64,000 nt of DNA from Anoplopoma fimbria (lineage: Eukaryota; Chordata; Actinopteri; Perciformes; Anoplopomatidae). The DNA lies in contig NC_072460.1 in the NCBI RefSeq assembly GCF_027596085.1, forward strand, positions 8,790,231 through 8,854,230, read 5' to 3'. Positions 13,904-24,936 of the stretch are shown one piece after another (position 1 is the first letter of the stretch; every line of letters starts with the position of its first letter). A program made the position numbers and the translations under genes. The notes below the pieces were generated by a model. It worked only from the letters and a program-made list of their open reading frames with translations, did no database searches and had not been told where the DNA came from.

Positions 13904-16900
13904 AGTAACAGCTTACAACTTAGTACAACCTTCCTCCTCAAAAATTACCGCTGTAATCATTATTACTTCTCTCCAAAAATATGCAGCAATGAACCTTGTT
14001 TTTGGGGTAACGGAATGCTGAACTACAGTTTATTTTCGGATTATTGGTCTTTTAGAATAATGCACCATTAGAACAAAGGGGCGTTCCCATTATCAACAAC
14101 TAATAGCAAAGTTACTCCTAGTGAAGGACAAACACTGCAACGAAATAAAGGACAATATATGGCAGATCGCAGATCGCCCAGCAGCTGGAATACGATAAAG
14201 ATAGTAAAGTAGCTGATGTTGTTCAGGGAACTAGCCGCAGTAGCTTATGTTGTGGGTTTGATTTATTTATGTATTGTGTAGTTCAATCTAGCTCTTCAGA
14301 CATTCTCCGTCTGGGTAGGTATTGTTGAGTAGACTGGACTTGCACTGTTTGGGAGGATTGGGGTTTTCCGTATTCCTGCACCACATTTTTGCATTGCAGT
14401 GGTAAGAATTACACTTTTAGTTATTATCTTCTCCTTTACATTAAAGCATTCCAAACTCTATTTTCTAATGATATTGGTGATACAGTTAATGCTCATTAAA
14501 ACAGCTGGTGTGTGGACATTTGGTTGGGATTGTTTTGTCAAAATAAATTTGGAATTTGGAGCTTAAACTTTTGAGCCAACATGGACGTCTGAAAGTCTGG
14601 AGAGCATTATGGATGAAATCATAATAGCTACTGAGCTTACATGTCAAAAGATCCATCTCCATGACAACTGAGCAAACATCCACTGATGAAAGCTATGGGA
14701 AAAGGCTAGTGAGTGGCCCATAAGTTGGGATTGTTTTATCAAATGGAGTGAGTATTTCCGGTATTACTGTCTACAGACATCAGCTTTCCATGATAAGCAT
14801 GACTTCTGTTAATACTTATGAAGACCTATAAAGTAAACATTGGGAGAAGTTCTTCCTCATGATTTTCTTCTACTGTAAAATTATTATTATTATTATTAGT
14901 ATTGCCGATTTTCATATTTTCTATTTTGAATCATGTCTTATATTATATTGCACTGTGCCTACTGTTATTCTGCTATCACCTAGCCAAATTCCTCTAATGT
15001 GTAACATACTTGGCAATAAACAGTTTCTGATTCTGAAAAAAAGGAATCACTTCTTATGCTGACGGATCATTTTCTCAGTCTGTCTGGCTTTGAGTGTGCA
15101 CACGTCACTTTGTAAAAATGTTTCAATGTCATGTTATTTGAAAAGCTTCTAAATAAAGTAACAATATTGTGATAAAACATTTTCTCTGCAGTGTAATACT
15201 GACGAGCACTGACAAGGACTCATCCATTTTCTCTTGTCATGGCATTGGACTGCTGGATAGTGCAGAGACTGATTGAGCAGATGTCACATGGACTAAGTCT
15301 GCTGATCTCCTGGAGAAAGAGAACACGCTTCAGTGGATTTATGCTTTACAAAAAGTTATGCCTCAGTGGGTTCACAGTCCCAGTGTTTTGTGGGGAAATG
15401 CTCTGAAGTACTTGAGCCTCTTTCCTTTGGGGAAATATTACGCCTGTCAGAAGTGTGACCAAAGTCGGGTGTTGTCTAATTATTTCCCCCCAATTCAGTC
15501 CTTGTACCAGCTAATGTTACAAATAATGTTGTAAGATGAAAATCTAACTCTGAAATGAAAGTGAACATCAAAAAGGTTGATCTTCGGGGAGCCTACAAGT
15601 GACCTTCCTTTTGCAATTTTTTTAAAGTTGCTGCAAATATTTTAATATATATTTTTTTTTGTATAAAATAATAAAAAAACATATTAATAAAGTTCTTTAG
15701 AGTAAAATAATATTCTCTTCACTTTATCAATGTAATGTGAATCTGTGCATCTATGTGCTGCAAAATTACAGATCCAACTAGCTTTGAGCAAAGGTTAGTG
15801 TTTAAAATGGTACCAGGACAGAACTCATGTCTTAGCATGTCTTACTGTCAAAACTGCCTGATTTGATTCCATGTTTAAAAATTATTATTTAAAAATAATA
15901 GTAGATGGCATGTGGTTATGTAAATAGACATGTCAGTCACAGACTAGACACAAATAAAACCCACTGGAGACATCTCATGGACTAGCTGCTCCACAGTGGA
16001 CTATGTCTGGCCATGGACGTAACACTGCGGTGTCTCTCTGTCATGCTAACACACATCCTGTTACCAAGTTCCCAAGTTCGGTGAAGCGACGACGAGCCAA
16101 TGAAGAAGTGGGTCAGGGGCTGCTGAGGGCAGGGATGATGCTCGATGTTTTCTATCTACTCCCAGAGGCTAAAGAGCACTGTGCTGCTCCAAAAACTGAA
16201 TATTGATTGGTTTAGATAACTGATTCCACTGAGAAATGTCAGCAAAGGGCACTGAGACCGGCCTGGCTTCTTTCCAAAAACAACAAAAAGAGATGAGGAC
16301 AAATGTTAGGTTGCATAGGGTCAATTAATAGTTTTAACTGAAATGTAAAGTCTCCTCACATTTTGTGTAGGGAAATATCAATATTAATGGAAATATGAAA
16401 ATTGTGTCTAATCCTTGAACCTCTGAGTGTTTATGACATGAGCTGACTGATGATTGTGAGACAGTGTTGCTAGGAGATACACTTTCTCTGCTGACTGGTG
16501 AATGTCATATTGAATGGAATACTTAAAACATAGAAGCTTGTTTAATTATTTACAGTACAGTGCTCAGAACTGCCTGTTGAGATTTTGACCTTTAAGCAAT
16601 ACAACAAACTACTTGAGTGCCGACCAACATTGATAGGACACCAATAAAATGACAGTACTGAGATCAGATGGTCCCAGAAAGAGAATATGAGAGTTCTGTC
16701 AGTGCAAAAAATGAATGATCATTACAAGAGATTTACAATTTCTTTGCAAAAAGGAATTATAATGCGGGTTGGACTTAAAATAGTTATTGCTGTAAAGGAA
16801 TGGATATGTTTTTAATAATTTATTAGCATATGTCACGATTGGTGGAACAATCTAAAATACTCAGATTAATATGAAAATTAAAAAAAATATATATATATAT

Positions 16901-19900
16901 GATGGCCTTATATTATCTATTTTGTAACATAACTCCTGGAGGGTGCTGTGTGTTTCCTCCCAGAAGCACGTACTGTATCTAATCACAAGTCCCCCCGTTG
17001 TGAAGGAAACTGTTATCATGCAACCACACAGCACTGTCTCTGTGGCGCATGGAGGAGAGACAGTGGAGTGTGAATGGCAGCAACAGCACAGGTTGGTACA
17101 AGACATTGCAATTACGCATAATACAACTCCTGCTGAGAGGCAGCTAGGAGGCATGATACTCTGCTGGATGAGTACTTGGTAACATCTGTGCTCTGCTGTG
17201 GCTAAATGTACCCTACCAGGTAAAAAAGACAGTGTGTGTGTGAATAAAAGGAGAGTTGAAGCAGATAAGAGGAAAGCAGCATATAAAGGACAAGTGCTGA
17301 CTGAATTTCCTGTGACGTGACTGAAACTGTCAGGTCTGAGGGGGCTTACATAAAGCAGTGAGGGGAAGATGGCAGCAGAACCAAAGCAGATCCAACCATA
17401 AGAAGAAGTGATAAGAAGTGAACAAAGTCACCGTGACGTCGTCCATTGTTTTGTTTTTTGCAACCAGAAGTGACACGAGAGGGCGGACCAAATGTTAAAA
17501 AAAGTTTAAACACACTGTAAATGTTTAAAGTTGCAAGACGAAAAACACCCAGACCGGAGAACACCATGGTAGTGACCTGTCAGTCATAGGGTAGTCCCAC
17601 CCTAAAGCATACCCTGTTTTATGGTCTATTTGACTCTAAACGGACCATCATTTACTAAATGAACATCATGCTGTATTGAAGACTTGAAACTAGAGATTGA
17701 GACAGTAAACATTGTAAACATGAGTTTACGGAGGGAATAAATCAAGAGAGAAGTAGAGTCATTTTCTCATAGACTTCTATACAACCAGAGGAGTCGCCCC
17801 CTGATGGACATCAGAAAGAATGCAGCTTTAAGATACTTCAGCATTGGCTTCCTATTTCAGAATTGAAAGTTACCATGGGTCAAACCATTCTTACTGTTTC
17901 CATAAGTGAACAGTCATCGGTAATAAGTGGGTCTGATGGGGGATCAAACACGAGCAGTCAAACTATCAGACCTACATGTTAGCTAACTTCATTCAGAAGA
18001 GAAAATTAAGGCAAGGAGTTAAACTATGAGTCAAAGGTTAACCTAATGTACTTACTGCAGTTGTGCTACAGTTTTCCTTTGCAGTGAGTGATTATTAGTC
18101 ACATATTATGCAGCGCTCACTTTCAGTTTAACTTCCAAATAGTTTATATAATCCTGATAAACAGTTGGCCGATTGGAACATCAAAAACTTCATCAAGAAC
18201 ACTTTTGTCCTCAAATTGCATCGTTAACATCGTTAACATGCAGTCAGTTTCTAGGGTGAACTACATCCACTTCCTCCTGCATATTTGTGATAGATGGGAC
18301 GGATTTCATTTTTTTGTTGGTGGCAAAGGACCCATAGCCCTAAACATCTGGCACATAGTTTGTTTTAAGAGTTGTTACACACTAACGGGCCAGAGGTTTG
18401 TGGACTCCAGCCATTCCAGCCATGATTGAACAAATTATTCTGACACCATGAGCATGAATGTGCTGCTATAACAGCCTCCACTCCTCTGGTTTCAGGCTTT
18501 CCACCAGATGTTGGAATCAGGTCGCAGGGATTTGCTCCCATTCTGACCCAAGAGCATCACTGAGGTCCAACATGGATGTTCGCTGATATGGCTTTGGTTT
18601 GTGTCCCACTTCACTTTGTTACCAAAGACTTTGAAGAACGCTATTTTCTAAAATATATGTGTATACTGGAGGATAAAGATTTCACATGTCCACATATATT
18701 TGGCCCAATTCTGTAGTGTAAGATGCTTCCAGAGAACAGGCTCCTGGCAGAATGTGGAGATCAAGTTTGAGGATGACTGAATGTTACAGGAGCGAACAAA
18801 CATATGAGCATGTTTACAGCTTCAACACTGTTAGCATAACGACAAAATGACGCTTTGAATCATTGGCTGAGAAAACTTTCCAGCCCTGCAGCAATTCATC
18901 ATCACTGGCGCAGCCTGTCCTCTGATGACGGCAAACAAACAATTTTGCTTCCAGCCTGAGAGAGGCCCCAAAAAACACATTACCATCCAGACTCCCTAAC
19001 AAGATAATAAATGAAGTTCAGTTCTATATAACATCAGCATCATGTTTTATTTCTTATTCATTCATTCCTTCACTTCCATTATTAAACTTTGAGTCATCTG
19101 CATGTTCACTGATGCAGAGCAGGGTTAATGCATGTTGGATATGAGAGACATGTGGCACATCTAAAAATAATCCCCATTTTTTTTTTCTCAGCCCAAGGTT
19201 TGCTCAGTGTTCAGTAGGAAATGACAATATGGTTTATTTTCTATCTCTTTCTAACTTTTTCTATATTTTGTGAATTTGTCTTAAATCCAGCTCCTTGCAT
19301 TACAAGGATTTACTGTAATAGAGTACTCTAGCAATTTAATATTTCTTTCTATGAGGTTAAAGCAAATCATCCTGACTTTTCAGTCCTTAGACTGGGTCAA
19401 GCACCAAAGACAGAGTGTCCTACATTTCCCATTATGCAACTCAGTATTTTCTTTAGACCTCCCTGCCTGATAAACAACCACATTTTCCATATTAGAGCAG
19501 CTGGTAATGCAAGATTTGTGGTAAATATTTCAAGTCTCATGTCTCAACCAGGCTGTATATAGGAAGTGGGGTTGTCGTTGTGGCGTAAACCGTTGTTTTG
19601 TGGACTGATGTATGGAGCCTCGAGTTCTGCATTTTTCCGTCGCCATCTTGACAACCAGTGAATAGAAGTGAACATATGTGGACTCACGAAGAGACACCGT
19701 ATAGCGGCAGCGACCTGTCAATCACAGTAAGCCCTAAAACATTCTCTGCTTTATGGTCTATTTGACTCTAAATGGACCATAATTTACTAAATGAACATCA
19801 TGCTGTATTGAAGAAGACTTGAAACTAGAGAGTGAGACCATAAACTCATGTTTACAATGTTTACTGAGGTAATTAATCAAGAGAGAAGTAGAGTCATTTT

Positions 19901-20858
19901 CTCATAGACTTCTATACAACCAGAGGAGTCGCCCCCTGATGGACATTAGAGAGAATGCAGCTCTAAGATACTTCAGCATTGGCTCCTCCTGTCTGGAAGT
20001 CTAAGTGTGTTTGGACAGGATACTGAATCCCAAACAGCTCCCAAATTGTTGGCAAAGTGGTGCATTAGTTTATGTCCTATTTGGCAGTGGGCACCTTGCA
20101 GGGCAACCTCTGCCATCAGTGTGTGAATGTATTTGAATGGGTGAATGTTGACATGTAGTGTACAGCGCTTTGAATGGTGGGAAGACTAGAATGTCTAATC
20201 TACATAATCACCCACTTCATGTATATAAAATAAGCAATTACATTAACCATAATGTATTTCTTTGCACTATTGTATTCTTGTTTGAATATATATATATAGA
20301 CTATAAGTTCTTGTCCATTGTGTCCATGTTGTCAGTCAAGAGCTATACATAGACTTTATAAATGTGCTATAATTTAAACACTTATGCATGTGTAATCCAG
20401 TAGACTCTAGAAGCAGAGCAGAGGCTTACAGTATAGGCTACAGACTGATCATAATTCATAACCAGCTCAAAGTGAACATCACGTCAATAATAATAAAAAA
20501 ATGATACAAACAGGGCAGTTTAGACAACACGGAATGTTCAAAAACAGAGTCAAAGCCAGTGGAGCAGATTAAGTCCAGACTAGTCTGCAAACATCATGCA
20601 GCCTCGGTGTGCCGCTGGGTTTACTCAGAGCTACACCCGAACATCACAGGAGTCCCCCTGTTGTAAAACGCGGTTCAAACATATTATGGTCTGTTCTGTG
20701 CAATAATGATGGAGCCCTGTTGTCCCTGTCGCTAAGGCGCGCGCCGCGTCGTCCCCCACACATCCATCCGCGCGCACAGAAGAGTTGACCACCAGCTTAC
20801 CTTCGACAGCCCGTACCGTCGGCAGGAGCCATAGGAAATATAAGATATCCATAATCAT
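4912..20858 (-). CDS. ephb2: Ephrin type-B receptor 2, 5' part (three exons; gene continues off the left edge)
   Basis: Receptor tyrosine kinase of the plasma membrane that binds ephrin-B ligands on neighbouring cells and signals in axon guidance and tissue boundaries. Coding exons in the window are 20858-20801, 8579-8515 and 5596-4912. Phase is kept across both junctions, giving 269 residues: signal peptide, ephrin-binding domain and the start of the Cys-rich region. Motifs such as [32 protein letters not shown] and [19 protein letters not shown] are EphB type. The stretch [19 protein letters not shown] and the exon-2 stretch [13 protein letters not shown] fit EPHB2 better than EPHB1 or EPHB3. 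The Cys-rich region continuation, fibronectin repeats, membrane helix, kinase and SAM domains lie outside the window. Intron 1 is about 12.2 kb. Whether this is the a or b duplicate cannot be told. Confidence 0.93.
5872..5942. repeat. (CA)n microsatellite
   Basis: About 35 uninterrupted CA dinucleotides in ephb2 intron 2, preceded by shorter CA and CAAA runs from 5825. Confidence 0.97.
6195..6480 (+). repeat. Dispersed fish repeat (GTGTAGGATTTAGTG family), copy 1
   Basis: Contains AAGTGTGTAGGATTTAGTG, then CTAGTGGT, GTAGGAGAAC and GGGCTACAGTAGAAACATAG in the same order as related sequence at 53075-53208 (minus) and at 60127-60240 plus 61045-61255. It lies in ephb2 intron 2. The class of the element is not resolved; it has no coding capacity. 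Confidence 0.65.
6481..8514. other. ephb2 intron 2 remainder
   Basis: No coding exon seen. Includes a GCTAGC-rich stretch (7660-7740) and a sequence at 7870-7940 with GGTTGGGAACCACTGG, which resembles the end of a dispersed fish DNA repeat. Its boundaries could not be fixed. Confidence 0.4.
8515..8579 (-). CDS. ephb2: ephb2 exon 2 (65 bp)
   Basis: A 65-bp exon bounded by CTGCAG upstream and GTGAGT downstream on the minus strand. It encodes [21 protein letters not shown], which completes the N-terminal edge of the ephrin-binding domain. Its size and phase match exon 2 of vertebrate EPHB genes. It is too short to stand out as an open reading frame. Confidence 0.92.
8704..8725. repeat. 22-bp perfect palindrome
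   Basis: The arms TTTTTGGCGAT and ATCGCCAAAAA are exact reverse complements with no spacer. It sits about 125 bp upstream, in ephb2 orientation, of exon 2. No function can be assigned. Confidence 0.8.
9605..9880. promoter_or_regulatory. Candidate conserved noncoding block in ephb2 intron 1
   Basis: A complex, higher-GC block (for example GAGGAGCTGGGAGGGAGCGG) in an AT-rich intron, without internal repeats or matches elsewhere in the window. The short frames crossing it have no splice or family support. Its composition suggests an enhancer-like conserved element, but conservation was not tested. Confidence 0.25.
11529..11556 (+). repeat. Short telomere-like repeat
   Basis: GGGTTAGGGTTAGGG followed by TATGTGTTAGGG: two to three TTAGGG units and one more after a gap. 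Too short to mean more than a chance or repair-derived interstitial telomeric motif. Confidence 0.5.
11690..11870. promoter_or_regulatory. Candidate conserved noncoding block with homeodomain-like sites
   Basis: Repeat-free block with several TAATTG/CAATTA-type cores (around 11778, 11799 and 11834) and a GGCCAATCC CCAAT-type motif at 11768-11776. This is compatible with an intronic enhancer of ephb2. It is inference from composition only. Confidence 0.22.
12374..12422 (-). repeat. Short GATAA-tailed dispersed repeat, copy 1
   Basis: GATAAGATAAGATAATCC then TTTATTAGTCCCGCAGCGGG. The same 3' end of a fish interspersed repeat occurs at 31061-31205 and 41108-41345 in this orientation, and at 49020-49215 in the opposite one, where it reads CGGGACTAATAAAGGATTAT followed by TTATC repeats. 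Confidence 0.75.
13837..13902. repeat. (TAA)n microsatellite
   Basis: About 22 ATA/TAA units without interruption, in ephb2 intron 1. Confidence 0.97.
17565..17850 (+). repeat. Dispersed repeat, copy 1 of 2 in ephb2 intron 1
   Basis: From GTGACCTGTCAGTCAT to TACTTCAGCATTGGCT this matches 19705-19985 in the same orientation, including GAAGTAGAGTCATTTTCTC and CAGAGGAGTCGCCCCCTGAT. The copies differ by scattered substitutions and small indels, so they are old copies of a dispersed element and not a recent local duplication. Flanking DNA does not match. Confidence 0.85.
18370..18640 (+). mobile_element. Probable DNA-transposon remnant
   Basis: Contains GAGGTTTGTGGACTCCAGCC, CAGCCTCCACTCCTCTGG, GGCTTTCCACCAGATGTTGG and GCATCACTGAGGTCCAACAT. 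I associate these phrases with widespread fish Tc1/mariner-type nonautonomous elements. The ends are not clear and there is no coding capacity. Confidence 0.35.
19705..19990 (+). repeat. Dispersed repeat, copy 2 of 2 in ephb2 intron 1
   Basis: Second copy of the element at 17565-17850, beginning near GCGACCTGTCAATCAC and ending near TACTTCAGCATTGGCT. The DNA before it (19540-19700) is not shared with copy 1. Confidence 0.85.
20082..20200 (+). mobile_element. 5'-truncated SINE with the GCGCTTTG tail
   Basis: Carries GGGCACCTTGCAGGGCAACC, CATCAGTGTGTGAATG and the tail TACAGCGCTTTGAATGG with GAAGACTAGA. The order matches the SINE at 42426-42650. The tRNA-like head is missing. Confidence 0.7.
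20801..20858 (-). CDS. ephb2: ephb2 exon 1, signal peptide
   Basis: Encodes [19 protein letters not shown] and the first base of the next codon, then a GTAAG donor. The hydrophobic core and the cleavage-like end followed by V-E match the EphB2 N-terminus. Joined to exon 2 it gives [17 protein letters not shown], as expected. The start is taken at 20858. An in-frame ATG at 20900 would add 14 residues (MNALTFYRPVPGIT) that look less like a signal peptide, and one at 20852 would remove two. Confidence 0.85.
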
Positions 20859-21135
20859 AGTAATTCCGGGCACTGGACGGTAAAAAGTCAAGGCGTTCAT
20901 CGCGCAGCCGTCCAGCAGCGGACCATCGGCTGTGGATTCATACAGAGCTGCAGAGCATCCTCCTCCTCCTCCTCATCATCATCATCATCATCACCATCAG
21001 CATCAGCAGCAGTAGAGGGATAATGGCTGAGGAGCTGCTGCACCGGCCAGTTTTGGACGAAACCAAACGGAAGGGGCGGAAAATCACGGCACAACATCGG
21101 CATCCCCTGAAGAACTCGTCCTGAAGAGGGAATAA
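20859..21135 (-). promoter_or_regulatory. ephb2: Probable ephb2 5' UTR and promoter region
   Basis: The DNA just upstream of the ephb2 start is richer in GC and CpG than its surroundings. It contains a GGGGCGG-type GC box near 21073-21079 and a pure trinucleotide tract (GAT/GAG on the minus strand) at about 20957-21010. The CpG-rich stretch continues into the start of intron 1 (20731-20785, with GGCGCGCGCCGCG). This fits a CpG-island promoter with the trinucleotide tract in the 5' UTR. The transcription start cannot be fixed from sequence alone. Confidence 0.45.
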
Positions 21136-21829
21136 AAGAGCTATTATCAATGAAGTGTTTGTTCAGGATGAGTGACAGGTGGATGTGCTGATCAGCGCAG
21201 CACTGCTTATTGTAACTACACACATTTACTCAAGCACTATATGCCTACTTATGTACTGTTTTAGGTAGTTGTATGAATTTGGTTGGCACACTTTTATATT
21301 TACACCAGCAGCAAATAAAAGGCTAAGGTTTGAGCTGAAAAGAAACATGTTTTAATGTAAACAGGGTTTTGGTTGGCACAGTGTTAAAATACTATAGTTA
21401 CAAAAATAGGAAGCAACCAATAAAAACAATTATAATTTTAATTTAAAAAAAAAACAAAAACATGAAGATCAAATAGAACATCGACCCATTTTTTAGAACC
21501 AGCAACATTTTTATGCAATTCATCAGTAGAAATGTTTAATTGCTTTTCTGATTCTATTTTCTATTATTTCTTTTTGAACAGCTTTCCTTTTGATCCATTC
21601 TTCTTTCTTTGTCATTACATTTCTATTGATCTTATGTGTCTGGCAAAATCAAATTTGTCATTATTAGTGTGCTTACATCAGCATTTCACACTGAGACTGG
21701 TCCGTCTCCAGCACCCAACCTTAACTTAAATTTCAACTACTTTTACCAGTTACATGTCATGTGACATATTAACCATATGTATCTGTGACATGACATTTCC
21801 ACTGCACGGTTATATCTGGAACGTGGTCC
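21136..21829. other. Intergenic DNA upstream of ephb2, no gene seen
   Basis: AT-rich DNA between the ephb2 promoter region and the first LINE-type repeat. No exon or recognisable element. Confidence 0.4.
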
Positions 21830-22292
21830 TTCCTGACGCCCGCTGCTAATGCTGTTATTATTATTAGTCACATTACTATTACTGCTTTTATTATCAGTAA
21901 TATTCTGTTTTATCCACTCCTGCTTTTATTATTAGTAGTCATCATTTTTCTATTATTATTCTGCTATTATTAGTGCTACTACTGCAATTTCTTCTATCAT
22001 AATACGTATAATTTCTATTATTTGGATCGACTATGTTGTAATTCTTTCATGTACACATGAAATCTGTTGTATTTCTGTCCCTCCTGGGAGAAGTATCCCT
22101 CCTCTGTTGCTCTCCCAGAGGTTTCTTACTTATTTTTCCTTTGTTAAAGTTTTTTAGGGGAGTTTTTCCTTTTGTGATGCAGGGGTCCTGGGACAGAGGA
22201 TGTCGTATGTGTACAGATTGAAAATCTCTCTGAGGTAAATCTGTGATTTGTGATTTTGGGCTATACAAAATAAATTGAATTGAACTCATTTA
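21830..22292 (+). mobile_element. 3' end of a retroelement with a TTGAA tail, copy 1
   Basis: Includes TCCCTCCTGGGAGAAGTATC, TTTTTTAGGGGAGTTTTTCC, GGTCCTGGGACAGAGGATGT and the end GGCTATACAAAATAAATTGA followed by ATTGAA. A matching block lies at 58670-59277. The AATAAA-containing end and short pentamer tail suggest the 3' UTR of a non-LTR retrotransposon. The family is not certain. Confidence 0.7.
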
Positions 22293-22759
22293 TTTGACAT
22301 AGGAATAAAAGGGGAATGACTTGGCGATTAGACCCCATTGTGACGTTATTATTATAAGGGGGCAGTGATGTTATGAGCCGTAAAGAAATCAGGTGGTGAT
22401 GAAGAGCAATGCTGAAGATTTGGATAGATGTGATGAGCAGTGATACTTCTGAGGAGCTCAGTGGAAGGACCTATGGGCACTGGTTGTGATGACGATCGGA
22501 GGTGAATGGTCACATCAGTCTCAGTCATCAGTCAGCAACAAGATGATTGGCTCATAGATATCATGCCAAAATCTGATTGGTGTAACTTAAAGAGTGAACA
22601 CCCTCTGTCAGCCAACTGGAAGCGGAAAAAGGGGGAGAGTGGGAGAGAGAGAAAGAACTTGAATGGTCTTCAAGCCCTGAATAACTGAAGATCTACATTG
22701 CAAATAAATTAAGAAGACAACCTTGTTCTAGTGTCTCCAAAAGAATCCTGCTTAAAGTA

Positions 22760-23192
22760 GAATCTCTCACTGCTAGAAACCCTCTGTCACAAACGGCAAG
22801 ACATCAACCTCCACTATTACCTAAATAATGCCAGACCAAAGAAGACCAAACACAATTTCACCATAGGAGGGACCACACTTCAACATACAATAAGAATACA
22901 ATTATTTGGTGGATTGGCAATCAATAAATTTCATCATAGAGGAGGCATAAAGGGCCTATTGCATAAGGATTTTTATAAACTCAATCCCCAAATAAAACGT
23001 CATCTGAAATTCTTCGCTTACGTTATTCAACCGATCCTCATGTATGGAAGTGAAGTGTGGGGTCCTCTAATGAACCAGTGGCAGACATCTTGGAACAAAT
23101 CCCCCACTGAAAAACCTCACCTTCAGTCCTTTACGGTAATCTTTGATGTCCACAGAAACAGCCCAAACCAGGACGGAAATCTGAATGAATGA
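22760..23192 (+). pseudogene. Non-LTR retrotransposon reverse transcriptase fragment
   Basis: In one frame from 22914 it reads FHHRGGIKGLLHKDFYKLNP, VIQPILMYGSEVWGPLMNQ and later VHRNSPN. This is the region just after the reverse-transcriptase active site in LINE proteins (typical phrase YGSEVWGP). The frame before it also reads as LINE-like sequence, while the ends and the active site are absent. It is a short dead fragment, unrelated to the L2-like piece at 35395-36475. Confidence 0.7.
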
Positions 23193-23710
23193 CGAATCTT
23201 TTGCTTTTTTCATTGATATAATTTAAGTATATAACTTACTGAGTTAACTTGAATTGAATGCGGAAGTAGTTCATCAAAATAATCTTAACTCAAATTCCAC
23301 TTACTTGCTGTTTTCCTTAGCTTTCAACCGCATCCCACAACTTTATTGCAGTGGTTTCAGTTTGCTCAGTTGTGTGAGTCAGCTCAGGTGTCATCCACTG
23401 AAACTCAACTTTTGGAATTTTGTATAATCATATGAGAAGTTCATAAAAAGCATAAGCATTGTATAAAAAGCATAAACATTGTATATATAATATATATATA
23501 TATATGTATTTATGTTATATGTTATAGCATTATATATATATTCAACATGTATACACATATCCCTATATTGAAGGGCATTCACAGTATTTGTTTATAATTG
23601 TCAATGATAATAATTATCCCATGATGACTTTAATAATTATCATCAGACGTAGACTAATTGTTCTTTGTTATTTCCTTGTTGTTGTTGCCAATAAAGCAAA
23701 TTGAAATTGA

Positions 23711-23866
23711 CAGAGAGAGAGAGAGAGAGAGAGCTAGGTAGGGAGAGAGAGAGATAGAGTGAGAGAGGTGGAGAGAGAGAGAGAGGGGTGAGGGGGAGGG
23801 AGAGAGACAGAGGGAGGCAGTGAGAGAGACAGAGGGAGGGGGAGTGAGAGAGAGAGCGAGAGAGTA
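23711..23866. repeat. GA-rich simple repeat
   Basis: Imperfect (GA)n with GGGAGA interruptions for about 155 bp. The leucine/serine-rich frames on the opposite strand are artefacts of this tract. Confidence 0.95.
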
Positions 23867-24120
23867 CTCTGTGAGGAAATAGAGCAGAAGAATATGGGCC
23901 TGACAAAAAGGAATCCAGCCTGCCTCCAGATGAGTGAGGGCTGCAAAACAACAGATTAGCGAAGCCCAGGGCTTGTTCCCATGGAAACCTTGGCCCAGGG
24001 AGATGGCGACAGGAATGTGGCATATTGTAGGTCAGACGCGCCATCAGCGATCCAATCAGACGTAATCTGTCTTGACTTGAGGGTCATAGATTGAGCGGTA
24101 AAGCTGGTGCCTTTCTGCGG
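23867..24120. promoter_or_regulatory. Candidate conserved noncoding block between ephb2 and lactbl1
   Basis: Complex, repeat-free, moderately GC-rich DNA (for example CCCAGGGCTTGTTCCCATGG and GACGCGCCATCAGCGATCC) between two repeat-dense stretches. No coding frame supported. A regulatory role is only a suggestion from composition and position. Confidence 0.25.
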
Positions 24121-24347
24121 CTGCTCTCACTGTCGAGGTTCCAGTCTGAGCAAACGGAGCAGTAGTGGTGAAGGAAGAACTCAAATCCTTTACTAAAAAT
24201 AGCATTACTCTACGAGTAAAATATCTGCATTCAAGATAATACTTAAGTACAAGTACAAAAGTATTTGCAGGATACTGAAAGATATATGCCTAAAGCATCA
24301 AAAGAAAAAGTACAGACTATTGCAGAATGGTTCATTTCAGAATAATA

Positions 24348-24843
24348 TTAACCCTTGTGTTGTCTTAACTTTCTGTATACACCACTTGTCCTAAGGGTCA
24401 AAAATGACCCGCCTTCACTAAACCCCTAAAATAAAAGCAGCTTGATTGCTTTTTTAAACCCCAAATCTATTTTGCATGAAGAAACAACCTGTGATTCATC
24501 ACAAACTTTGTGAATATCTAGGTTTTTCCTCTTCACAGTGCAGAAAGACTGTGTTTAGTCAGTGGAATCCACTCCTGGACATCTGAATAAATCAGATCTA
24601 GGAGTGAAATGTGCACTCGTGGCTACAGTAAAGAGAGTTGTACTGTCATCTGCAGCATCTGCAGCACCTTTATAGCCTCTGACTGCATTCCCCATTAGTA
24701 AACAATGCTTTCAAGAAATGTTTATTCTCTCTGATCTTGTTTGTATTTTGTCTGTGAACTTCAGTCAGGTGTGGGGTTGTGGAGGGGAGATGCTGCACAT
24801 TCGCGAGAAAGTTTCAATCAGTAGCACACGTAATCTCAATTTC

Positions 24844-24936
<93 letters not shown>

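Larger units (their letters stand above)
8726..20800. other. ephb2 intron 1, about 12 kb
   Basis: No coding exon recognised on either strand. Contents noted separately: a (TAA)n tract, a GATAA-type repeat, two copies of a 400-bp dispersed repeat, and partial SINE and DNA-element remnants. Stretches at 9605-9880, 10480-10700 and 11690-11870 are less AT-rich and look free of repeats. Confidence 0.5.

Noticed and set aside
22047..22289. 80-codon minus-strand frame similar to one at 58983-59243
   Set aside because: Both are antisense translations of the same retroelement 3' end; the similarity reflects repeat homology, not a gene family.
23643..24044. 133-codon frame rich in Leu and Ser
   Set aside because: Generated by the GA-rich simple repeat on the opposite strand.
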